DNA of 64,000 bases from Rhynchospora pubera (Eukaryota > Streptophyta > Magnoliopsida > Poales > Cyperaceae). Location of the stretch: contig CM051459.1 of NCBI GenBank assembly GCA_028095005.1, forward strand, positions 256,108,229-256,172,228, in the 5' to 3' direction. The translations under genes were made by a program, and so were the position numbers. Below are positions 1 through 11,731 of the stretch, piece after piece. Below the pieces are notes generated by a model. The model was not told the DNA's origin. It did not search any database and saw nothing but the letters and a program-made list of their open reading frames with translations. Within the stretch, counting starts at the first letter, position 1. Each line of letters starts with the position of its first letter.

Positions 1-512
1 AAATGAACATATAAAAAAAAATTTGTCATCTCTTATTCAAATTTTATATGCATATTCAACTTATTTGTTTAGATGTTCGGTTTGATCAATTATATTTTCA
101 CCTTATTTATTTTATGTGTTTATTTTTTTTAAGTGATAGTAAAATTATAGATGAGGGTAACCAATTTTCCATCATAATTACGCTCGAATTAAATAAATTT
201 TATGCGAATTTTATGTTTCGTAACCATTTATTGTTTTCTCGATTTTTTATTTTTTATTTATTTTTGCACATGCGTTTTCCGATTTAGAAAAAAAGTCGCC
301 AAAAAGTAGTTCCTGAGATACCTTTGTACTGTCACATTCACATATGAATATGATGATATGCATCCATTTTACCTCCGTCGTCGCTGCACATAAACATTCG
401 AGTCGCAACTCGCAAGCCACTACACACCAGCTGATAAAAAAACAAAAAAGAAAATTTAGTAAATAAAGGCTAAAACCCAAACCCTAGCACCTCCGACTCT
501 GACTCACCATCA
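1..512. other. AT-rich 5' flank
   Basis: AT-rich sequence upstream of the first PPR gene. Short open stretches here have plain AT-rich composition and no recognisable domain. The last 100 bases probably hold the promoter and short 5' UTR of the gene that starts at 513. I see no transposon ends here. Confidence 0.5.
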
Positions 513-3500
513 ATGGCAGCCAAATCCGCTCTGCTCCGATCCCCGACCTTCCTCCCAAAGCTCCTTCCTCCCTTTCCTCTCCGCCTCATCTCCACCTCCC
601 CACCTCTCTATCAGGAGCCTCAGCTCGAACCTTCACCTTCCCCTCCGCCTTCCTCTCCAACTCCTCTCCCTCCCAATCCCTCCACTGGAAGCCCTTTCTA
701 CAATGAGAACTGGAGAACCCCCCAACCAACGGCCGCCGCCGCCGCCTCGCTCGTCCCTGTGCCCGGCCAATCCACCGCGGCCGGACACATGATGGCCTTC
801 TCCCAAATCCTCGACCTTTCTGGGATCATGAATCTCTTCGCTGATTACGTTGCCTCACAGAGGTGGAATGACATCAAATCTGTGTTTGAGTATTGGGTTC
901 GGAGCTTGGATGAATCAGGCAAACCGAACAAGCCAGATGTGAATCTGTTTAACCATTATCTCAGAGCTCAGCTCATGCTCGGCGCTGATTCTGCTGAGTT
1001 GCTGGATCTGGTTCAAGCCATGCAGGAGTTTGCGGTCCTGCCTAATGCTGCTTCTTATAATCTAGTGTTTGAGGCCATGGTTAAAGAATTGGAAAGTTTA
1101 AACAATAAGCAATATGAGAGAGCTGATAGTCAGTCCAGAAAAACAGCGCTTGTAGAGGCGACTACAAAACTTTTTGATAAGTAAGTATCATCACACTGCT
1201 CGTGTTATCTTGGTAGTTTAATTCTGTGCCATTGTTAAAAAGCTGGTTATAGCAACTAATTTTGCACAAGTTAACCTGTATTTTATTCAATTGCATTATG
1301 GAAAAAATGTCCCAGAAAGGATTGTTTCGAAGTTCTAAATTTGTGTAAATATTTAAGTTCATATTGTTCTGCTTGCACTTAAAAAAGCTTCCATCTTGCA
1401 GAGTTCATGGTATGAAATTATGAATTAGTAAATGTGATTCTTTCATTTCCAAATTTTATATTGTGCCTCTATGTCTTTTTTTCACTGCTTTCTTTGAAGT
1501 AATGGGTTTGTTTGGCCCAGTAAGAGTTTTTTTAGTTGATTGTGAGGGTTATATTTTAATTTGTCATGAAATAATTCACATTTAACTAAGGCATGCTGAT
1601 GCCTTGACAAATTATGTATGATACTAATCTGTGATTAATTTACTATGCTATAATTATGCATGCAGTATGAAGCAGATGAGAACTGCATAGTGACTTCAAT
1701 TTAGTTTCTCAATTTTGTTGCCACTCGAAAGTTTTGCAGGATGCCGTGCATGCGTGAGCTCACACATGCAAAATTGCTTTAGGGGATTTTGAAATGCTTT
1801 TTTTAAATTGAATAATTCAGGATGCTGGCAGAAGGCCCTTTGCCAGATGACGGTTCTTTCAACCTTGTTGTTGGTCTTCTAATTAAAGCTAAGCATTTTG
1901 ACCCGGCACTGACATACTTGGATCTGGTGCCCAAATATGGGAGAACCCTAAATCAAGGTGTCTACAATGGTTGCATACAATTTCTTTTGAACTCCAACAA
2001 GCCAGACACAGCTACATCCTTCATAGATAAATGCAAGGTGTGCTTATGCATATATGTTCTTTCTCCTTCAGTTGACTTTGGATATATCGACTTTAATCAT
2101 GTTCCAGATTAATTAGGATTTTTTATGTATTTTTACTTTTACATAAATATATATGAATGTATTGAGCCTGATCAGTAAGGGTTCTAAACTGGCTGAATGG
2201 TCACTGTTTAATCATATATTTTCTCTAGAACTTAAAATTACACTTTAACACAAGCTAATATGTCAAAATGCTTCGGGTAAACCCACGTCAACTGATAATA
2301 TATATATATATATTTTTTTTTTGGATAAGATGATACTGATTGTAGATGCAATGCTGGATTTATTAATTTATAGTGCAATTTAATGATGAGGACTTGAAAC
2401 TTAAGAGCAGGAGATATTTTGCCATAAAAAAATGGATCATACACTAACTTTTCTTGAGGAAAAGAAAAACCAGTTATTCAGGAAGCTAACTTAACATATG
2501 ATAGGAAAAGGAAATATAAACCTGGCTTATAATAAGTAATAATTGTATGTTCTTAGTATATGCTTTTTGGTCCCCTCCTAGGCATCAGCTGAGAACAAGA
2601 ACTTGGTGCCAACCTGGAATTTGTGCCACCACATAGCAGAGGTTGCTTTCCGATCAGACAACAGCAAACTTGCCTATCAGTCCCTTGAGTACTTTGCACG
2701 GTGGATTGAGCGTGGCGAGAAGACGCGGCCACAGGTGCAGCTCTCTGTGGACGAGGGCTTAGCTGCTGCTGCACTTGGCACGGCCAGCCGGACCTATGAC
2801 TCAAAATTACTTGACGGGAGTTGGCAGATCCTGAAACGGTCACTGCGCCAGAAGAAGTTGCCCAATCCAGAGACATATCTGATGAAGATAAATGCATACG
2901 CTTCTCTGGGTCAGGTGAAGAAGGCTTTCGAGACGCTTAATGAACTTGAGATGGCCTATAGGGATGCTGAGAATACCGATCCTGAGCTATTCTCGCCATT
3001 CACGTCCTTGCATCCTTTGGTCACAGCGTGCTGCCGTAATGGTTTCTCTTCGCTTGATGCGGTACGGCTTACACCTTGAGAAACTTTTGCCACCAGACGA
3101 GACATTGCAAAGTCTCCCTGAATCAACTATTTATCATATAATTATATTTGTATGTTTTTGTTAGCTATTGCTGAACCGGTATATCTATATATATTTTTTG
3201 GTTTTCTTGTTGTTGTATGCTATATTTTAATGTATAGTAACGTGAAGCTTGCATGAATGAAGATCCATATATGGCCCGCAGAGAGACCCAGTAAAGAAAA
3301 CTATTTTTTTTTTTTGTCCTAAGCGACCAAAGCAATAAGGAAAGATAATGAAATTTGACCAGGCAGGTAGCCAACTGGGACAATATGGTTTTTTGTCATC
3401 ATAATGCTAGTGGATGGTATGGTCTTAGCTGCATGGTAAATTAGACAGATGATGCATCAAACAGCAATCTTGATTATTTATTTATTTATTTTATTTTGTA

Positions 3501-4413
3501 GATGTTGCATTGTTTTGGCCTTAGTAAATAACTTAAAGATCTAGAATAGAATATTTCTTTTTTCGAGAAACTGTGCTAGTCATGAACATTTGTTGACGAG
3601 ATCGCAAATTGGCCATTAAATATATATCTGTATCCTGTACCGATAAATGGCTCTAATTTTTCAGCAATTTTGTACAGGTGTACCTTGAATTGGAGAAGTG
3701 GAGCCAAGCTGAAAAACCTTATAAGTCAATCGCTGCTCTCAATTGTGTGTTACTTGGCTGTGCAAATATTTGGGATCTAGACCGAGCTTACGAAACCTTC
3801 CAGGCCTTAGAGAAGCTCGGTGTAACACCTGATATACATTCTTACAATGCTCTGCTCTATGCATTTGGAAAGCATCAAAAGGTACTGTACCATTATTTGT
3901 GCATATATATCCAAATATTTTCTTTGTATTTTGTACAAATTCTATTAATTTATCAGTTCATTTTTTCTCTAATGGCAGACATCTGAAGCTTGTAATGTTT
4001 TCGAGCATCTAGTGAGCATCGGAGCGAACCCAAATGCCACAACTTACTCTCTGCTTGTCGATGCGCATCTTGTAAACCGGGATCCTAAATCAGCTCTAAA
4101 AGTCATAGACGAGATGGTATGTTTGTACATTTGACTCAATTGGCCCAGAATTTTCATTCTTCTTTCTTGTTTTCTTTTTCTGAAACAACGAAGAGGTTTT
4201 CAAATTCTGTTCTGCTTTGTTGTATGCCAGGTTGAGGCAGGTTTTATGCCTACGAAGCAGATGCTTAAGAAAATAAGGAGAAGGTGCTCGCGTCAAATGG
4301 ACTACGACAGCGATGATAAAGTTCAAAATCTGGCTAGAAATTTTAATATTAGAATGGGAAATGAGGTTCGAAGGGAGATACTGTTCAACCTCCAGTATAG
4401 TACCAATTATTAG
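513..4413 (+). CDS. Pentatricopeptide repeat protein, At1g26460-like, mitochondrial
   Basis: Six coding exons: 513-1180, 1821-2037, 2582-3061, 3678-3881, 3979-4116 and 4231-4413. All introns are GT-AG and the frame is kept throughout, giving 629 aa, close to the length I recall for At1g26460. The first ~75 residues are rich in Pro, Ser and Leu with few acidic residues, as in an organelle transit peptide. Degenerate 35-residue PPR helical pairs follow. The clearest are in exons 4-6, around the phrases GVTPDIHSYNALLYAFGK and GANPNATTYSLLVDA. PPR proteins bind organellar RNA one base per repeat and act in RNA processing, stability or translation. The target cannot be read from this sequence. The start was chosen because it is the first ATG before the transit-like segment. 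No frameshift or stop is seen. Mitochondrial location is inferred from the family. Confidence 0.92.
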
Positions 4414-6143
4414 AAAAAAAAATAGGTAAATGTTAATATGTTATTTCTGGATTTATTCAAAGTGATTAGACATAGTGACTATTTTATATGATATTTATAC
4501 AAAAGCATCCCAGTTTCCATTATTTGGCCAATTCTAGGTGGTTTGCTGCATCTTTTTACCTGAAACTTTGTGGGTGGGGTTCATTGACAATGGATGAAAG
4601 TTAACAAACTTGATAATATTTCTTAGTTATGCCAAAAGAAATTTATAATAGACAATAAGTTGTAAACTTCTTGTTAGCCTCATAGATTGGTCGTGTATCA
4701 TGTATACCCAATTTAATTATTATTTGATATTATTCCATCAAAAAGTTAAATATGGACCATTGCAAGTTCAAGCCATTTGATGAACAGTAAAACTCTCATT
4801 AGATTTTCATCATATTTCATGTGTTTGACATGCATGAAGGATAGATGGCTTTCCAACTGTTATACTTTCAAATTATGAAGCTATTTACGACAGTTCTCTA
4901 GTTACTCCTTTGTGAATAGATCCCAATCCAAAACTTCATATTACATTTTTGAAAATTAGGAAGGGCATTTTCTTAATTGAGGCCTGAAATTCAAATTATA
5001 GTTAAGAGCATTAGAGTTCCTTATTAGCATCATTGTTAGACCAATTTCTACTGTACCACTTATATGCTGCATCACAAACTGCGGTCTGTATTCGCTGTTA
5101 TTCATGCCTTTAAATTGCAGGACTTTCTTTTTGTAGGTGGTTTCCTCACTGCCGAAATGATCCTTACAAATTAACATGAATCCCACAGAGAGGTGCTAAT
5201 AATCAGAAGTACTCCTTGAACGGGCGCCCCCTTTACTTTATGAGTTGTGGATGATGCCTTTATCCAAACTGTTTGAGAAGCTCATTTATTTGTACATTAC
5301 TGCTGTAATCAATTTTCCCCATCTTTCTGAATTTTGAGCTGTGCCTTTGCAGCAAAATACCATTTTTTTATTTAGATGGATTTTAGAATAAAGCTTTTCA
5401 TACTTTCTTTTTTATCCCTATCAAGACAACATTGTTTGTAGTTCAGAATGTTCAACGCACTGTGCTTATATTGCATGCTCTTTGATAAAGCTTCTGCATT
5501 TTTTTTTTTTGTTATCAACACAGCACTGATTTTTTTTTTCCTTCTAAGCTCAATACACAAACTTTTTGTATACATGTTATTCCAATATTTCTTGATGAGA
5601 TGACCTGGAGCTTTTCTCATACATGTTATGATATTTGTTATTATTACAAGTATTATGCACAATTCTTTCGCTATTGGTAAATAGCATGTTCCGATGCTGT
5701 GCATCTGAAGAACTAGTTATCGCTAAAAAGGGTAGTATGAATGTATGATAAAATAGCGTGATTCGTATTTTTCATGTCCAATTTTTATGATAAAATGATC
5801 TAATTTCTTTTCTCAAAAAAATTTAGAAACAAACAAAATAGTCCACTAATAGATGGAAAGATTTCTGTGATATTAATCCAACAACAAATACAAATGCAAT
5901 CAAATGCAATGATATATATACATATTACATAATCAACTATTTGGTAATGGCTGGTTTTCATCAAAAGGCCCACTTCATGTGGATATTATCAGCTAATTCA
6001 TATCATTAATCTTCGTTTAAAATTGCCAATACCAGTCCAACATCTCATTTTAAGCGTACAGCTTCCTGCCATTAACGCGCACGTGATGTTCAAGAATAAC
6101 TCCATTTTCATGCCATAGTCATACAGCGTGCAACTAGCAAGCT
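4414..6143. other. Intergenic spacer between two PPR genes
   Basis: AT-rich, with no convincing coding frame. The first few hundred bases are presumably the 3' UTR of the upstream gene, and the last ~150 bases the 3' UTR of the minus-strand PPR gene, so the two genes converge. No transposon ends were recognised. Confidence 0.5.
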
Positions 6144-7622
6144 TCACAACAAACCTCCCATTGCCTTTCTCCTTCTATCCCTAGTAGCCATTCTCTCCCC
6201 ATAAATCAAAAAGATGTCACCTAGATCATTCATTCCAGCCTCCTTCAACTTTCTGCCAACCTCCTTGAACATTTCCACCCCATCTTCATTTGAAAAACAA
6301 TGCAAAAACTTATTATAATCAAATCTAGGCACCTCCACTGCTCCCCGCATAGTCCTCTCCACGAACTTGGTCGCCTCTAGTGTTTTACCAGCCTTGATCA
6401 AACCCCCAACAAATATGCTCTCAAAATTTACAAGAGGGTCCCTCCCTTTTCTTCCTCTTTTTCCCAAATGCCCCTGAAGAAGCATTATGTATGTATGCAT
6501 GTTAGGCTCACATCCTTTCCTAAGCATTTCTCTCAACACCTCAGTTGCCTCTCCTGCCCTTTTGATCCTCAACAAACCTTTCATCAGACCATGGTACAAA
6601 CTTATACTTGGTTCCCTAACCATATGAAATACCCTATAAGCCTCTCTAGTTCTCCTTCGCACTAAAAGCCCGTATATCAGTTCACCTAAAGTAGTGCAGT
6701 CAAATTGAACCCCTCTTTTAAGCATTTCGCCGAGCACCATGTGTGCATACAAGATCCTCCCTTCCTTGCACAACCATGTAATCACTGCATGATAAGAATC
6801 AGCAGTGAGATCAGAAAACCTCCTCTCCCTCATAAATTTAAACATCATCATTGCATCCTCTAACCGATTATTCTTAAACAGAGTATCAACAACCTCCGTA
6901 TAAGAATCCACATCAGGCTCAAGCCCCTCCGCAACCATCTTATTCCACAATTTAGTCGCCTGTGCAAGCTCGCCAGTACGACAAAATCCTAAGATAAGAA
7001 ACCTATAAGTTTGCTCACTTGGCACAATACCAAGATCCCTTCTGACTTTCAAAACCACTGATTTTGCTACTTCAACCAACTTCCTGTCACAAATTGTGCT
7101 AATAACTAAATTCAGAGTCTCAACAGAACAAAGCGAGGGATAATGGGTGCTGATCAGAGAGAAAATTTGCACTATTTTGTTCACCTCACTTGCATCAGCC
7201 AGGCCGCGAGCAGTGATACAGAGGAGGCGAGGGGTAACAATACTAGAATGAGGAAGAAAGGAGAGAAAACTTGACCAGAGGAGATCCATGTTGCGAGATT
7301 TTCCAAGGACGTCGAGGTAGCGGGCGGCAGTGGAAGAGGAGTGGGGGAAGGGATGGAGGAAGAGAAGGAAGCGGTGGAGGGGACGGTAGGAGAGGGGAAA
7401 GCGAGAGGAGACCTGGAAGAAGAGTTCTCGGAGGAATGGAGGGGGTAAGGAGGAAGGGGAAGGGAGGAGGAGGGAGAGACGGCGGTGGAGGGACGAGTCG
7501 GGAGAGCGCTGGTGCTGGAATAGGATGGTGCAGATGCGGAGGAGGAAAGCTGGGTCCGTTGGAGAGGTAGGGGTTGGAGTGGTGGAGAGTGAGCGCGAGA
7601 GGGGCAAGGCCAGGCGGAGCAT
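6144..7622 (-). CDS. Single-exon pentatricopeptide repeat protein
   Basis: An uninterrupted 492-aa frame without introns, typical of P-class PPR genes. The N-terminus is Ser/Pro/Leu/Arg rich and poor in acidic residues, so organelle import is likely. About eight tandem PPR-like units follow from roughly residue 160. They include motifs such as GLEPDVDSYTEVVDTLFKN, then a run in which 'Y...LI.G' and 'A..V..EM..KG' recur. The C-terminal tail is basic (RDRRRKAM) and carries no E, DYW or SMR domain. It probably binds an organellar transcript. From memory it resembles At1g26500, which would fit synteny with the neighbouring At1g26460-like gene, but I did not check this. The ATG at 7622 is the first in frame. 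Two tRNA genes lie only ~200 bp upstream on the same strand. Confidence 0.9.
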   Translation of the reverse strand: MLRLALPLSRSLSTTPTPTSPTDPAFLLRICTILFQHQRSPDSSLHRRLSLLLPSPSSLPPPFLRELFFQVSSRFPLSYRPLHRFLLFLHPFPHSSSTAARYLDVLGKSRNMDLLWSSFLSFLPHSSIVTPRLLCITARGLADASEVNKIVQIFSLISTHYPSLCSVETLNLVISTICDRKLVEVAKSVVLKVRRDLGIVPSEQTYRFLILGFCRTGELAQATKLWNKMVAEGLEPDVDSYTEVVDTLFKNNRLEDAMMMFKFMRERRFSDLTADSYHAVITWLCKEGRILYAHMVLGEMLKRGVQFDCTTLGELIYGLLVRRRTREAYRVFHMVREPSISLYHGLMKGLLRIKRAGEATEVLREMLRKGCEPNMHTYIMLLQGHLGKRGRKGRDPLVNFESIFVGGLIKAGKTLEATKFVERTMRGAVEVPRFDYNKFLHCFSNEDGVEMFKEVGRKLKEAGMNDLGDIFLIYGERMATRDRRRKAMGGLL

Positions 7623-7824
7623 GGGAGAGAGCAGAGAGGAGAGAAGAGAGAGAGGGATTATTGACTGGTATGGAATGATGGTGAGTGGTGAGGCGGGAAG
7701 GGTTTTAGGGATTAATTTGCAAAGTAAGATTCCAGAGCAGATCGGAGCAAAATTATTTCAAACAACGAGGGGAGAAAATTTTAGAAATTATTCAAAAGGC
7801 ATTTTGATAGTAATAATAAGAAAG

Positions 7825-7897
7825 TGGAGATGCGGGGGATCGAACCCCGTGCCTCTCGCATGCAAAGCGAGCGCTCTACCATTTGAGCTACATCCCC
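7825..7897 (-). tRNA. tRNA-Ala (anticodon UGC), copy 1
   Basis: 73 bases on the minus strand. The acceptor stem pairs GGGGATG with CATCTCC plus discriminator A. A box A-like D arm (TAGCTCAAATGG) and a T arm with GGTTCGATCC are present. The anticodon stem CTCGC/GCGAG encloses loop TTTGCAT, giving anticodon TGC. It is intronless and has no encoded CCA. The downstream side lacks an immediate run of four or more T; the first TTTT is about 27 bases away, near 7794-7797. It is identical to copy 2. Confidence 0.96.
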
Positions 7898-7959
7898 ATT
7901 CGATACGATTGCACGAAACAAAATATAATTTTATACCTATGCTGCCAAAAAGTAAAAAT

Positions 7960-8032
7960 TGGAGATGCGGGGGATCGAACCCCGTGCCTCTCGCATGCAA
8001 AGCGAGCGCTCTACCATTTGAGCTACATCCCC
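7960..8032 (-). tRNA. tRNA-Ala (anticodon UGC), copy 2
   Basis: Identical in all 73 bases to copy 1, in the same orientation, with 62 bp between the two. A T-run suited to RNA polymerase III termination follows directly on the minus strand (the A-rich plus-strand bases near 7949-7958). The flanks of the two copies are unrelated, so only the gene body is conserved. Confidence 0.96.
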
Positions 8033-8524
8033 GATGATGTCGTGTTATTACTATTCATTTAAATAAAAATGATTTTGATTTTATGTAATGGAGAAATTCC
8101 GTAAGAATTACCATTTTTATGATTTTTTACCACTAAGATCAATAATTATGCAATAACGTATAAACATAATTAATCTTTTTAGTGCAAAATTTCAGTATTA
8201 GGGAATATTTTGTGGTGGATTAAATTTTTTCAACCGACCATAAGTTATGGGTCAATCGCAACCATTCATGATTTTATGGACAAATTCGATTGTGGCACAT
8301 GCAATAAATTAAGTGCACTAGATAATTGCCTATAATTATACATGATAGGTTGAGAAATACTAGGAGTCCAATGTATATTCACCCGAACAAAATGTCAAAG
8401 ATTTAAATGTTCGATCCGAATTTCTTAATGTGATTATCATATGAAAAGCTTATAAAAAGCTATATTTTATTTTTTTTCATTTTTTGGATCTCGTTTTTAT
8501 TGAAAAATCTAAAACTTTAAATTT

Positions 8525-8636
8525 TGATTTCATAAAAATTTTCAATATGAAAATCATATTGCATAGATTTGTTGTTTGGATCTTCAAACACGAGGATGAT
8601 CACGTATCCATCTGTTTTTTGCGAATTGGACTATAG
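8525..8636. repeat. Dispersed direct duplication, copy 1
   Basis: Shares a colinear segment with 8833-8975. Common blocks include TTCAATATGAAAATCATAT, GTTGTTTGGATCTTCAAACA, GTATCCATCTGTTTTTT and a terminal GACTATAG. Copy 2 has several short insertions relative to this one. No coding content. Confidence 0.75.
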
Positions 8637-8832
8637 TATTTCTCTAATAAATTTGTATTTCCTATATTAATTGTTGAGTTTTTTTTTAAATGTTTCAATA
8701 AGAAAAATATCTGTAAAATTTTAATTTCCTATATCGGTGAATTTTTTAAAAAAATATTTTTTTGAAGATAAATTAGGGTCAAGTCTTCCAACTTATTTTC
8801 AATATGAAAATAGATCAGATATGAAAATAAGT

Positions 8833-8975
8833 TGATTTCATATAAATTTCAATATGAAAATCATATCGAATAGTTCAGATATGTTGTTTGGATCTTCAAA
8901 CACGATTACACAAGGATGATCTGGTAGGACGTATCCATAATCCATCTGTTTTTTTTTTTGCGCATTTGACTATAG
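8833..8975. repeat. Dispersed direct duplication, copy 2
   Basis: Second copy of the segment at 8525-8636, with small insertions (near GATTACACAAGG and CTGGTAGGAC). It ends at the same GACTATAG, where a truncated MITE begins; in copy 1 the flanking sequence differs after that point. Confidence 0.75.
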
Positions 8976-9117
8976 GTGTGGGAAGAAGGGAAGAAGGAAA
9001 GAAGTGGAAAGAAGTATCAGAAAGTGTGTAATTTTGCGAAGAGTTTGGATTGCTTATAATTTTTTTTCTTCCCTTCTTCTTTCTTCCTACTTCTTCTCAA
9101 CCATCCAAACGGAGGCC
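8976..9117. mobile_element. MITE, GTTTGGAT family, copy A (5'-truncated)
   Basis: Non-autonomous element about 142 bp long. A purine-rich left half (repeated GAAGAAGG/GAAAGAAG) mirrors a pyrimidine-rich right half (CTTCTTCTTTCTTCC), ending in CCATCCAAACGGAGGCC. The right end matches the ends at 38350 and 54843. The left terminal GGCTCCGTTTGGAT seen in the other copies is missing. It can fold into a hairpin. Confidence 0.65.
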
Positions 9118-9673
9118 TTGTGGGGAAATTTTACTGACTCTATTTTTTATATTGACGATTAATATTAAGATAATAAGATTGATGTATCTAATTAAATGAT
9201 AAGACTAGAAGGCGCCATGCGCCCTTTGGATAAATGTGCCCAAACATACATCCAAGAATAAACTGTCTTATTATTAACCGACAGCTTTCATAATCTTTAC
9301 TCGATAAAAACAGTATAGTGGACACTGGAGAGTGCGGAGTGACAAGAATTATTCTGGAGTTTATCATCCATCATCATACGGTTTCTCATTTTTATTTTTA
9401 GAATGCGCATTTGATGCATAAACTACTAATTTCTGTTCCATTGCTCCTGAATAATTGTCTCAATGCAGTTACTCAGTGAATCTAAGGACTGAGTCAGCCA
9501 TTTTGAGATGAAGACGCTACTAATTTTGTTTATCAAAATCTAAGACAACTAATATTATTTGTTGAGACAATTAAGTTATATATGAGGATAATTAGTATTA
9601 TTTTAAAGAACAGTTGGTATATGTATGAGGACAATTAGTATCATAATATAGAACAACATGTGGTGAGGAGAGG
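9118..9673. other. Spacer before LTR retrotransposon
   Basis: Non-coding. It holds a weak internal repetition (GAGGATAATTAGTAT near 9590 and GAGGACAATTAGTAT near 9628). No gene is seen. Confidence 0.45.
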
Positions 9674-9678
9674 GGAGG
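9674..9678. repeat. Target-site duplication GGAGG (left)
   Basis: The five bases immediately before the 5' LTR are GGAGG. The same five bases follow the 3' LTR at 20744-20748, proving integrase-mediated insertion of an intact unit. Confidence 0.95.
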
Positions 9679-11355
9679 TGATGTACGGTTTCCGTACTTG
9701 ATTTTCAGCCAGAATAAGCCCCTAAATTCGTTCAAATTACTTGTGTTTTTACTCATTTTCCTTTAAATTGTGCTAATGTTAGATGTAGGAAAGTTCAGCC
9801 GTAGCCCGGCAAGTTTTTTATACAGGTTCACCACACTTTGGCGCGAAAAAAGGAGAAAATCGACTAAGTTGCACAAATCCAGCAAGATGGAACGGGCCGC
9901 CCCAATCATAGGACGGGTCGTCCCACCTCAGTGCAGACGCAAGCAGAAGAGTTCCAGATGACACAATCAGCCCAGACTGGGACGCACCGCCCCATGTTCA
10001 GACCAGGCCGTCCCAGTCCACAACCAAGCCAGAAGAGCTATTTCGAGATTGCCAAATATAGAGTGCCTGATTTGGTGAGGCAGTTTCTTCAGTTTCCACC
10101 GCCTTTTTGAGCCACAATGCCACGTTTTGGAACTTCCCAAGAGGCCTATATAAGCTCTGCCCTGGCTCCAAGTCAAGAGAGTCGAAATTTGCTAAGTTTG
10201 GAGAGCCAGAAAGGAGCAAGGCAACCACCCTGTCGAGACGGCCATCCACCAGCCTGAGACGCACCGCCCCAGGATCAGGACGGCCCGCCCCAGACAGGAC
10301 AGAGCTTAGGAAATAGACGATTTTCAAGCACATCTTGTTGTAACTTGGTTTTTCTTTCTTTTTCTTTGTGTTTTTGTATGATGAAACCTGCTTTTTCTTG
10401 CATGGAGTAGTTTAGTTTAGGGGTTATGGTTCGATAACTTTTCTTTTAGTTGTTTGTTTTGTTTGAATACTTGATTAGTTGCTAAGTTAAAGTTGCGTTT
10501 TGATTTCTGAAATTTAATTCTATCTTTTTGTTGCAAATTGTTAATGTTAGATCTGATTATTGTGTTAAACAAAGGCCTAGTTTAATTGTCAAAGAAAAGT
10601 CAATCTGCAATAACAAACAAACACTTAGATCAATTAGGTAGGCGATATCTTAAAGGATTTAACCAAACTTCAAGTAATTAGAAGTTTTACTCAACAAACC
10701 GAGAGGTTGAGAGTTTACCAAGACCCAGAAATCAATTAGAAACACCTAAACCAAGAAACGAGAGTTGAAATTTAGGAGCTTTTAGGATTTATCAAACAGA
10801 ACCCCACAACTTGACCTGAACGAGAGTTAGAGCGCAAGTCTGTAGGTTAGGTTTGTTCCAATTCACGCAAAAACACTCAGCAAATAATTAAGTAAGATGA
10901 CAAGACAAACATCGGATGATTGGAACGGCCCGTTCCAAGGTCAGGACGGACCGCCCGAGAGGGGGCGTCCTGGCCTAGAACGGACAGTTCCAGCCATTTG
11001 ACAGGGCTAGGACGGCCCGTTCCATAGATGGAACGGTCCGTCCCAACCTTGACAGACAGGAAAAGTTAGACAACCTGAACCCCTAATCATTAGTTAATTG
11101 TTTAAACTTTCAATTGGATAAAGTCTTTTTCTAGGGAATTACAATTTTAAATTCTGTAACTGCAATTTACCTTCAGTTAGGATCCGTTTGAAATTTGAAT
11201 TGTTTATTTAATCAAAAGAATTTAAATTAATACGAATTGTTTAAACTTAGGAAAGGAATAGTCCGTCCCCGTGATTCGACCCTTAAACTACACTGCAAAC
11301 GAATTAGTATCGGTTTTTAAGGAATTAATTTGACCAGTACCCTCAGCACCGATCA
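9679..11355 (+). repeat. 5' long terminal repeat
   Basis: 1,677 bp. Starts TGATGTACGG and ends CACCGATCA. A TATA box (TATATAA, 10147-10153) sits 468 bases from the left end. Paired near-palindromes lie upstream of it at 9888-9925 and 9978-10015, downstream at 10255-10292, and as a cluster at 10921-11046. It is the same length as the 3' LTR, with four base differences seen (near 9959, 10081, 10311 and 11180). Confidence 0.95.
10147..10153 (+). promoter_or_regulatory. LTR promoter TATA box
   Basis: TATATAA within GGCCTATATAAGCTC at the expected position in the LTR, so U3 would end some 30 bases downstream. The identical site occurs at 19535-19541 in the 3' LTR. Confidence 0.75.
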
Positions 11356-11360
11356 AATTT

Positions 11361-11378
11361 TGGCGCCGTTGCCGGGGA
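11361..11378 (+). promoter_or_regulatory. Primer-binding site, tRNA-Asp
   Basis: TGGCGCCGTTGCCGGGGA begins five bases after the 5' LTR. It is complementary to the 3' end of plant tRNA-Asp, the usual first-strand primer of Athila elements. It is fully intact. Confidence 0.9.
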
Positions 11379-11574
11379 CGGTGCCTTTTTCTAAGTTGTA
11401 CTTTCTGTTTTAACTTAAATTCTTTCAATCTCTTTTCACCTTTTCTTTTGTTTTTGAAATTTTGCAGTCGCATACGCTGGCTAACAAGGAGAAAGAACTA
11501 GACAGCGCACGCGATACAAGTTTTCGTCAACAAGGAGGAGGGGAACAGAATCAACAACCGAGCCCATCTTCATC

Positions 11575-11611
11575 TGGAACGGCCCGTCCCATTTTAGGAC
11601 GCACCGCCCCA
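11575..11611 (+). repeat. Paired palindromic box in the leader/gag frame
   Basis: Two 16-17-bp near-palindromes related to TGGRACGGNCCGYYCCA, with starts 20 bp apart. They lie in frame upstream of the first ATG and encode GTARPILGRTAP. Confidence 0.85.
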
Positions 11612-11731
11612 GGTTTAGCTGAACTCACAGAGGAGGAAGGCTCTCTGATTCAACCGTTTCGCCAGTTTTACCAGCGCAACCGCAGAAACCCAGAGAGAAC
11701 TCAACCACCTTTGACGCCACCCGAAGAAGAC

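Noticed and set aside
2603..3079. Independent 158-aa gene
   Set aside because: It is exon 3 of the PPR gene, joined in frame to both neighbours by GT-AG introns.
7525..8037. 170-codon plus-strand frame crossing the PPR start and both tRNA genes
   Set aside because: It reads the antisense of the PPR transit region and of two identical tRNAs; the repeated peptide is just the tRNA duplicate.
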